From: Sclerotinia nivalis
Lineage: Eukaryota > Ascomycota > Leotiomycetes > Helotiales > Sclerotiniaceae
Length of the DNA stretch: 64,000 nt
NCBI GenBank assembly: GCA_029531795.1
Contig: JAPEIS010000006.1
Location: 1,364,001-1,428,000, forward strand
Direction: 5' to 3'
Position numbers and translations under genes: made by a program. Every line of letters begins with the position of its first letter. The first letter of the stretch is position 1. The notes under the pieces were generated by a model that saw only the letters and a list, made by a program, of their open reading frames with translations, was not told the origin of the DNA and ran no database searches. Shown one piece after another: positions 47,529-56,862 of the stretch.

Positions 47529-48284
47529 ATGTTGGTGCGTCGAGTCATTCGCGGCAACCCCGACAAATACTTTAAAATGTTTTTACCAACTGAGCCGATG
47601 GGGGAATTAATAAATATCGGCATACGTTTACAACCTCTCGATGAAATGAGGATGGCAAGACTTCTGGCAGTAATGCGTGGCCCTGAAATCAGTCCCATGT
47701 ATGACGCCCATGAATCGATTCCTAATGTTACACTGCTCAAGGGCCTAGGCACCTCCAACATTTCTCTCATTAGAAATGCCATGATGGAAATTGCCAATGC
47801 GCAGCCGAGATTCAGTATTGCGATTGACAGGATTGACATTGAAGGAGGATACGGAAGTAAAAGGAACTGTGAATACCATTGGGCGACTGATTCACCGGAA
47901 GTGATGGCCATCCATGGGAAGCTCATTCAAGTATTGGGAAATTTACCCTGGCTTTTCAAACTGAGATCACGATTTACTGTTTCGGACATAACTCCACTAA
48001 CGAAACTGATGATTAAGAAATCAGCAGAAATGCCACGCCACATTGCTGATCATTACAGATAACAGTTCCTACTCCATCACCAAGATCAAATGTATCCCGT
48101 GACGGCTGTGGGGCTTTGCCTGATGAAAATGCAGAATGTCACATTGTATCGAGGAAACAGAATTCGCATATCTGATCTGGACCAATCGGATATCACTTAC
48201 GAGGAGATTCCATTTCAAGATATCACCTCGGAAAGTAACGACAGAGTTCCCGTCTCTGATCAATGGAAAGAAGCAAAACTGTAG
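47529..48284 (+). pseudogene. Unknown ORF with in-frame TAA, weakly 2H-phosphoesterase-like
   Basis: An ATG frame of 177 codons (47529-48062) ends at a TAA, codon 178, then continues in the same frame for 73 codons to 48284. The first part has a rhythm reminiscent of the 2'-5' RNA ligase/2H phosphoesterase fold (PNVTLLKGLG, then FSIAIDRIDIEGGYGS), and the part after the stop (VTAVGLCLMKMQNVTLY) resembles the matching strand of its second half. But the HxT catalytic motifs of that superfamily are not intact: the first reads NVT rather than H-x-T. A decayed or unrelated gene is likely. An intron could bypass the TAA if a weak GTTTCG donor near 47970 were used. Assignment is tentative. Confidence 0.4.
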
Positions 48285-48901
48285 ATGTGAGGATCACGGC
48301 AACACTTTTTTCGAACCTGTCATGTGGTAAGTAACAAAGCCCTTGCTCATGCGGGATTTTGCAGATCTTTTTACTACATCCTATTGCCTCGAATGCGGGC
48401 CTTCTTTTTCTTCCACGAGCATAACTAACACCATGAAGTTCAATTTCATCTAAGGCCTTGCCAATATTCCGGATCCTTTGGAGTCCACAGAAGTTGCAAC
48501 GGGCTTCCCAAAAATGGACAAACTATCCAGTTGGTTCAAACAGTGATACCCGTGAACTGAGATGTCGCTACTCGGGCTTGAATAATTCAGCTTAAAAGTT
48601 CACATCGATTGGTAAAGTTGTGGTGGCATTTATAGCGGGATCAATGTATGTCTTCTATGTGGAATGGAGCCTTGAGTGTTCAAATCGAGACCTGATATTG
48701 AGGCTTGAATGCCAACTTTGGTTCGTGAAAAGGATGTCATGTGGCTGTTGGTAGTAACAACCATGAAGCAAGCTACCCGCATATTACATTACCGGGACGC
48801 CCAGTTTCAAGGAAGGTATTATCATTCATGTACAACTAATTTTTGTGACAAATATGAACAAGAATCACGAGCAATATATACGAAATCGCCCATCCCATAT
48901 T
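48285..48901. other. Intergenic
   Basis: About 620 bp between the broken ORF (plus) and the permease (minus), converging. No feature recognised. Confidence 0.4.
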
Positions 48902-51037
48902 CTAATCCACTCCTTGCAACCTGTCACTAACTCTTCTCCCCTCTACAAACACTACTGGTGGCGTATAATGTTTCTCCCCATGCACAACATATATCAACCC
49001 AGCAATCACAATAACAACAAACCAAACAGCTGGTGCCCACTAAAAATCATCAGCCCGTCTTTCATCTTTCATCTTCTTGCACCCCAAAGGCCAAAAGCAA
49101 AAACTCACATTAGCATTCCCAACGGTAACCGGCGCCTCACTAGGAAAACAACTCCACACCATCACAAAACCACTATATGCAAACGCAAACGCATTAATGG
49201 GCAATCCAAAGCGTCCTAGACTCCATCGTGCGGGTGGCAACGATTCACCCTTGATACGTTTCAAGAGCACGCATCCGATGGACATCATGTATGTAGAGAG
49301 GAGGGCGAGGAGTGAGATTGAAATGATGATGTTGAAAGCGAAGGAAGAGCCGAGGTTTATGAGGCAGAGGAGGGTGGTCAGGATGGAGGTGAGATAGATG
49401 GCGTTGGGGGGGACGTTGAGACTGTGGTTCATCTAAGTGTGGTTAGGGAGTATTTTGGAAGACGGAGTATCGGATCTAAGAGATCATCATGAAGGGTAAA
49501 AATAGAAAGACTAGAATCCTACCTTTGAAATCCATGTTGAAAATGGAAATCCCTTATCCCTCGAAAAAGCCCACAATTCTCTACTCGTCGTAGCCAATGC
49601 CGTGATATTTCCAGAAAACACAAGGATGAGCAGAATAATCATAAGTGCTGTAGCCATGGCATCAGACCCCGTGTTCAAAAATAGCCTCAGATAAGGGGCT
49701 GGTGATGCGATGGCTGCATCGAGGGGCCCGATGCAGAAGAGCATGGTGATTAGTGTGATGATTCCTAATACAACGTTGAGGATATAGCTCCACCACATAG
49801 CACGCGGGACACTAATCGATGCATCTTCTACTTCTTCGGCTGGTGCACTGTGAGTACTTGGTGGTTATATCATTTGAGGGAAAAAGTCACTTACAGATAT
49901 GTACCGCACTATCAGATCCTACATGTTTCCATCCCGTTAGCCACGGACTTCAACATAACCCGACAGTTCGACACATTAAGGACTCACCAAGATTACAATA
50001 TAGCACGCTAACTTGCGCAATCAAACAACTCGTGCCGGTATTACTCCACCCACCATTATTAACCACATCCAAAAACACACTCCTTGCCGAATTCTTCGGC
50101 GCCATAACCCACAACGGTATAATCGTCACTAGAAATCCAGCTAAATGTCCAAACAACGAAGTCGTTTCAATCATTGGCAGGAGTCTTGCGCCCCAGGTGT
50201 TAAAAACGACGGTGATCAACAGATAAGCTATCATGATTAGTGTGTATTGCCATGGTGCGAACGAATAGTCTGCATTTCTGATATCGATAATTGCTTCGAC
50301 GAGAGTGGTGAGGATAAAGACGCTGCTGGCGAAACTGGCGATCCAACCGAGGCTCGACATCCAGCCTGTGTGGGTAATTAGTGAAATGCGAAGATGTCAG
50401 GAGAAGGAGCCTAGGAGAGGGATATCGTCACCAGCAGTGTAGCTCAGGAATTTTTGGTACTTGGGAGGGGAGAACTCGGAAACCCAGTGATATTGGCCTG
50501 TGAATTTATTAACCTCATTATTCGCGGATAGGAGCATCGCATTTGGGTATCCTTACCACCGCTCGTAGGAGCCATCGACTCCATTTCAGCTAGGGATGCC
50601 ACAATTGGTGAGTAACATAATACCGTTCCAATGAAAACCCAGAACAATCCAGCAAACCCTCCATTGGTAAATCCTACGCTCAGTGACCTGCACTTTTGTA
50701 AGAAGAATTACCTCATTGAGAATGGATATGTGAGGTACGAACACTAGGACAAACTCCCACGTTGCCATGTAAATCGAGATGAACCCCAGAGTCGATAGCA
50801 GATTGAAATTTCTCTACACTTCAATTAATTCACTCATCACTGTTGAGGCCAACTGTTCTATAATTTACATACCTTGAATTCCTGCTTCTTGCCCAATCTA
50901 TGCATATCTGAGAGATCATTTTGAGTATCTCCATACCCATTCCCCGAAGTCGACGACGCTGCTCTTAGACCTATTTCCAGTGCATCGCCATCAATGCTCT
51001 TTCCCTCTACAAGGACCGGCTCATTATATGATGCCAT
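48902..51037 (-). CDS. Amino acid / GABA permease (APC superfamily)
   Basis: Plasma- or vacuolar-membrane transporter of amino acids, choline or GABA. Nine exons on the minus strand: 51037-50873, 50813-50743, 50687-50557, 50497-50432, 50365-49988, 49918-49895, 49839-49523, 49432-49109 and 49039-48902, 537 residues. All joins are in phase and restore family motifs: LLSTLGFISIYMATWEFVLV, then SLSVGFTNGGFAG; MAPTSGGQYHWVSEF; and GSDSAVHISEEVEDAS, then VPRAMWW. Exon 6 is only 24 nt. For exon 7 the acceptor at 49840 is used rather than the CACAG ten bases upstream, because only it keeps frame. Typical later features are GNITALATTSRELWAFSRD and SLPPARWSLGRFGLP. About 12 hydrophobic spans. Substrate not predictable; closest in character to the UGA4/GABA permease branch. 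Confidence 0.93.
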
Positions 51038-51459
51038 GATACCTCACTTGGGGTGCAGCGGCAATTGAGCTGGATATCAGAATCAAGTATCACAAAAGCG
51101 CGTAGGAAAAATATTATGAAAATTGTTGGACTGATCTTTAGTATCAATGATGCTGGTTTTCTTATCTGAAGGCTGTCACACTTGAAAATATCGAAGAGGC
51201 CTAATTTGCCTATTTTGGTGCATACGCCTAATGCAGTCCGCCGCTGCCACTACTACCTCCCCCACTTTGTCTTTGGGGTAGTAATATCTACCAATTGCCA
51301 AATAGAAAGCTTCTATTGGTTTGCTCTTCTTCATGTGATATTGTGCGTCGTCTAGTTCAATGTTGCCAGCTGAGATACTCGATGCAACTTGCAAAAGCGA
51401 TCAAAAACTGCTAGGTGTTAACTTTTGTTACCGTAGTACAATACTCTCCTTACTTGTAT
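51038..51459. other. Intergenic, APC4 3' end to permease promoter
   Basis: About 420 bp between tandem minus-strand genes. Contains the permease promoter and the APC4 trailer. The small frame at 51176-51394 has no motif. Confidence 0.45.
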
Positions 51460-54113
51460 TCACGACATTGGAATATCTTCACTAATGTTTCGATTGGATG
51501 GTTCTCCAGCCAATTTGAAAACCTTATAACGAAGCCTATCTTTGGCCAAAACCACCAATCTCTTCATGTGGTCATCATTTTTCGAGCCAATTTGCGATCG
51601 GACCATCATGATTTCTGGGATAATTGAACCTTCACTTGCAAACTCGGTTTGCAAGAACTTGTTAATTACCTCTTCATTGCTCAAAACGATTGCCTTGGAG
51701 CGACTTGCGGAAATTCGATGAGGTTGATATTTTATGTGGCCTCCACTTCCATTGTTGTAGGGTATTCCTAGAAGATTACACTTCCCTATAACCGTGTTAG
51801 TTTTGAAAAACAGACTTGCGTGCGCCTTACCATTGGCCTCCCATAGCACGAGTATGGTGCTGTCGTCCATGAATTTGAAGTCCTTGATTTGCCCACCGCC
51901 AAGTTGGAGGACGGATGAATTCGTGCTGCGTACAGTGCTAATACCATTCTCGATGAAAAGCTCAATCTGAACTATTTGAACTATTATCCACTATCAACTC
52001 TAGTCCGAATAAATCTATAAGTGGTATGTTGACTGACCTTGATTCAAAGAATCTTTCGGCACAAAAGCGATATAGTTATGGCATGCATTACGATCCTAAA
52101 ATCAATTAGCGGCGGACCGCAAAATCATAGTAATACTTACGATTATATTCATCTTCATATCGACAGGCACATCCTTGTGGGCCATGCCTAGCTCACTTGC
52201 CCTACCGAAGAGGACATTGCTCTTCTCGGCGTCCGCAATTTGAGTAAAGATGGCAGCTGCCTGATTCCTCAAATACTTGAAGAGGAATTCTACTTGCGGC
52301 AAAGTCTTTCTGTATTTCAACCCTTGTTCTTGCTTTTCTAGCTGTCTTGTGAGCAAATCGAATACTTGAATGCCTTTCCCTATATGCGCACTTTCGTTCT
52401 GGTAATCTTCAAGTGTAACTTCGCCGATAAAAGCTGCTAGCGGACTGTTGGTCATAACTGTTTGGATGTATAGTAATACTTTACCATGATCAATTGAAGC
52501 CTCTTTATCACCGTTGTCGTCATTTTGGGAAGAAGACCCATCAGATGCCAGCCTATCGATCTCGTGACGTAACCAAGAAGAAAATGAAGCAAAGAGTTCA
52601 AGCTCATCTACCACCTGAAGTAAAATCTTCGCAGAAACAAGATGTAGAGATGCGACAGTATCCATGATTGAAGTGATCTGCGCACTTGTGAAGCCTAAGG
52701 AAGAATTAGGACCTTGAAATTTAGCAATTCCATTCAATCGGCTGAGAATGACAGAGCAACGATCGAGGGCAGGAAGCATGTTCTCATGAACTAAACGCCG
52801 TAAGTTCTCCAGACCTGATACTACGGCTTTGTCCCATCTTTTATGGCCCTACAAATTTAGTACAAATCTCATTAACAGTAGAATAAAGCAATCTTACTCT
52901 TTCTGTCAGCTCATCCACGAGCCATTCGCGCACGACTGGGAAGGTATGGCCAGTGGCAACCGAATGGTAAAGTGCCTGCACAATATCCCGACTATCTTGT
53001 TCAGCAAGGGTTTCATTAACGTTTCGGAGGAACCTGCTGGGTAATTCTTGTGTTGACTTCCACTCCGCAAGCATAAGACTTCGTATTTGATTGATGTATC
53101 TGAGAAGGTTCTCCAGAGCTGTTGATCGCGATGCAAGGATTGAGAGATACTCGCTCGAGGCGGACAAGAAGCGAAGGTCCATTGGAACGAAATAAATACT
53201 TTCTTCAGATTCGGTGGTTTTCATGAGCAATGCATGCGTTGAGTACAATTTGTGGGATGCATGTGAAACAAGATATGCCGGACGTCTATGAACGATGACT
53301 GGAGCTTTGAAAGATCCTACAACAAATGAGTCGTAAATACTGAGATGGATATTGCCCTCCTTCGTCCCAACAACCATGACATCGGCCATTTCGTTATCTT
53401 CTGGGTCAAATGGACGAAAAAGAGCATCTAAAGACGATCTGGAACTAAAAACTTCATCTCTGATAAGAAGTAGTAAGTAAAAGCCTAGCAAAAGAAAAAC
53501 GGACACACTTACGAAGTCCCTCCTGCGGGGAGTACACTTAGCTTCGGCAGGCTAGGTTCGATGTCAAGAAGAGCGAGGTCTCTTGGTAAGTCCAAAACAT
53601 CCTTCCCCGTAGATAATTCCAACCCATTTCCAAATATGTTCTTCAAGGTATTTGGGACAAGCTTCGAGGCTTTATTTGCAACTTTTCTACCGATGGTGTT
53701 TGAACTCCAACTCATGCACGTGATCCCAGAGAAATCTTGATCATCTGAAGTTGCAGAGAAGTGGTGGACCACCTTTGTGCTTTCAGCACCAACAAGGCGA
53801 ACAGATCCATCACTCCAAGCGATTGCCAGTAATTGGCCTACACAGGTATCAGTATAATATATTAATATATTAATGACAGTTAGAAATGTTCGATACCATT
53901 TGGCTTCCAGCTGATCTTTTCAACGCGAAGAGTATTGACTTTTTGTGCAGCCCCATAAACTCTCTGTCCATTCAAACGATAGATTAAAACTTGCTGATCT
54001 GTGCTACCCAACGCTATCAGGTCCATCGACGGACAATATGCGAGCAGTTCAGGATTCACCATTTGATGCAGAGTTTTCTCGCCGAGTAGCTCGAGACGCT
54101 TAACCTCCGTCAT
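51460..54113 (-). CDS. APC4: Anaphase-promoting complex subunit 4
   Basis: Scaffold subunit of the APC/C ubiquitin ligase, nuclear, required for mitotic exit. Seven exons on the minus strand: 54113-53897, 53837-53513, 53459-52898, 52848-52141, 52095-52038, 51971-51831 and 51785-51460, 778 residues. Introns are 45-66 nt. The N-terminal WD40-type propeller blade region shows LIALGSTDQQVLIYRLNGQRV and ISWKPNGQLLAIAWSDGSVRLVG. The central helical APC4 domain (about 240-470) includes LYHSVATGHTFPVVREWLVDELTERGHKRWDKAV, a family hallmark, and NMLPALDRCSVILSRLNG. The C-terminal part holds a second propeller segment. The start is the first ATG (54113); the frame runs three codons further up from a GTG. 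Intron 6 (51830-51786) is 45 nt with no in-frame stop, so it could be retained. Confidence 0.93.
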
Positions 54114-54532
54114 CTTGTCCACTGCAATGATATTTCATCTAAGACGATGAAAATCTATTGATGGAGCTGGTTGTTTTGACATTTCTTAGTAGCTGGTTGA
54201 TACTTTCACAGAACTTCGGTGTCTGTAAACATCCACATTATCGTCGTTTGCGTACGTAAGCGAGAAACTTGCAAACGCTCGTTCTTTCCCTTTTCATGAT
54301 CAAAATATCCTTACAGTACTGTGCTTAGCTAGATCCATCAAAATTGTGGTGTAGATTATTTTTGATTTTGCAATGGTTTAAGATCAGTATGTAGAGGTTT
54401 TCCCGCAAATATTATAGAAGATCAATAGGTTTTATTTTCTATGGCTAGTACAACAAGTAAATATCATGGATTGCCATCCATCCTACGCCATGCACTTCAT
54501 TCGAATCCCATCCATTTTCTGCACCAATCTCC
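54114..54532. promoter_or_regulatory. Intergenic, delta-COP 3' end to APC4 promoter
   Basis: About 420 bp separating two minus-strand genes. It holds the APC4 promoter and the delta-COP trailer. No motif is named. Confidence 0.45.
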
Positions 54533-56286
54533 TTACTCTACCAAATAAGAGTCGGCGATTGACTTGATATCTTTTGAGAAATCCACGGCCTCGTTCAATT
54601 CTAGTAATGTGACGTTGGTAACCTGCATTGGGTGTTAGTCTCAGACTTGCACTGAAGAGATTGAGTAAAACTTACATCAACATCAATGAAAGGTTTTGTC
54701 TTAGCGAACTTGATTTGCATTGGGAAGAAATCATTCTCATCCCCGTCTTGGACTTCGAATTCGAAAGAGCCGGCTCCATTAGAAGAGTCGACGGGCCCGA
54801 TTGTCCACTCAAGGCTATCCCCGGAGACTTCATAGGTTGCGTCAAAGCTAGAAACTGCCGGCTCGCTTGAGGCGTATGGAATGGTAACGGTGACATCTTG
54901 AAGAGGATCTTCTCCAGTAAGTTCGTATTCTACAGTAATGTTGAGAGGATCGCCTTGCCCCCCAACAACCCATACGGTGAATTGAATTGGCAAGGCACTG
55001 GTGTCATCTGTTTTTGGCTGAGCTCTCCATCGCAAAACACCAACAGAGTTATTGACGGGGAATCCCTTTGAAACATTGCTCATCTGAATGGCTTTAGATC
55101 CACTGAACACCCCCTTATCGACATTTGGATGTGTGCGGAATTGGACTCCATGACTCTGGTTGGCAACAAGATCTAATTTGACCTTGGTGAGTGTAGGGTC
55201 CGAGATACGCAAATTTAAATCGCCCTTGACCTCCAAGGAGTTCAGAGATCCATCCCGAGATAATTTAGCGTTGATGGACTCTGAGATAGTAACGTGAATG
55301 GCGTCACGATCTAATGCAGAAGGAGTATGTGGTGGTTGTTCAGCGGTAGCTGGTGTAGGATGATTTGGAATAAGTGGCGACGAGACAGTTTCCTCTACTT
55401 CAGCACCCATATCGCCACGGACTCTTTCAAACATATCTGTAGTTTTTGACTTCTTTCCCAACTGCATTCCTTTGCCTTTCGGTGCGCTAGCTCTGTGAAA
55501 TGTCAGTGTTAATGATCTTGCAGAGACAATGAAATAACTCACTTGAAAGATTTGTTCTTGGCAGCTTCGTATGAATCATAGGTTTCGGTGTTGGCAGATT
55601 GAGTAGGTGGTGTATATGTCGGATACTGTGGCCTACTTGGTATAGCATTTCTACCACTCCTTGAAACCTCCTTGCGCTGCATTTCCAATTGTTTTGCCTT
55701 GCGCTTGCGCTCTTCTGTGGCTTCGAGCTCTTTATTCTGGAATCTCAGTTAGCCAAATTTCTGTAATACAGCTTGCATAAAGCCTACTCTCGAAATGATT
55801 TCTTGTATCCTTTCTTCATGACTCTCCATCTCCAAGAATGTCTTGATTTGACTGATTGTAAGGTTCTCCCGATACCCAAGTGTGACAAGCTCGTCAAATG
55901 CACTAAGCAATTCGTACGCGTTCTTTAGAATTTCTCTTTCGTCCAAGGTCTTGCATGTGCTAGTGACCACCTGCGCAAATAGGTGTAAGGAATCGATATC
56001 TTGTAAGATGTTGGACTGCTTGTTCGTGATGAGGACCATGTATAATTCGTCCAGCGGCTGATACACAAATCGCACATTGTCTTGCTCCACGGTCGTATGC
56101 TGAGTTCCAGAGTCTGCCAACTTTGGAAAGGATGCTAGAAGAGCTTCAATTCTAGACCTTTGCATTTCGCGAAACTGCCTGGAGAGGACAGCTTTTCCCC
56201 CCCGGGTACAAATCGAAGCTGCTAAGACAACCTGCAAATCGGTTAGTAAAGAAAGCGTCCAGATACCAGAACAAATAGCGCACCAT
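54533..56286 (-). CDS. RET2: Coatomer subunit delta (delta-COP)
   Basis: Subunit of the COPI coat that drives Golgi-to-ER retrograde vesicles. Six exons on the minus strand, of which the first contributes only the ATG (56286-56284); then 56231-55788, 55736-55543, 55492-54676 and 54622-54533, 515 residues in total. Introns are 50-53 nt. The longin-type N-terminal domain starts MVVLAASICTRGGKAVLSRQFREM and includes RFVYQPLDELYMVLITNKQSNILQDI. A Lys/Arg/Glu-rich linker (about 150-185) leads to the mu-homology domain (about 270-510), with HVTISESINAKLSRDGSL and ALPIQFTVWVVGG, ending in the C-terminal SIADSYLVE. Length and order match the family. The start is fixed by the MVV join, which needs splicing directly after the ATG; five coding exons are joined in all, counting the ATG exon. 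Confidence 0.97.
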
Positions 56287-56862
56287 TGTGAGTGGAAATC
56301 GAGCAATCTAATTCTTTCTCAATGCTGTTCAAGACTTTGAATGTAGAGAGTCGGGGTTCTATTGCAATGTGTATATCGGGCAGTTGGCTAAACAATGTTC
56401 CGACATGGATCCACACGTGATAACTAAGCTAAATTGAACGCTAATTTATTAGCGTCAGGTGTATTTTGGAGCTCCAGAAGCGCGCTACTTGTTCAGTACC
56501 ACCTTGATCCCTATAAGGTTTCCCAAATTATTCAGAACACCACCTACTCATTTAATTCTCAGCAACATATAAATGTGTTTACTTTGATCACTTTGCCATT
56601 ACATATTGAAAGAACTACGAAGGTATCTGAACTCTTTTGGCTTGCACAATTTGTTCGACGTTCCTTTGTCGTACCCGTTCTCCATAGTGCATACTGAAAA
56701 CCTTTCACCTTGACACTTCCACGCGAAACCAAGAAATTGATCATATCTCAAGCTTGAGAGCTTTTTTGAAAAACAAATTTACGCCTCCTACCGCCGATAA
56801 CACTTGTTCATAAAATCGATCCCGGTATTTCACCGAAGGCAGAGAAGCCGCCCACGAAACTC
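56287..56862. promoter_or_regulatory. Divergent promoter, delta-COP and acidic protein gene
   Basis: About 580 bp between divergent genes, AT-rich. Short frame 56434-56697 has no motif. No specific site assigned. Confidence 0.45.
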
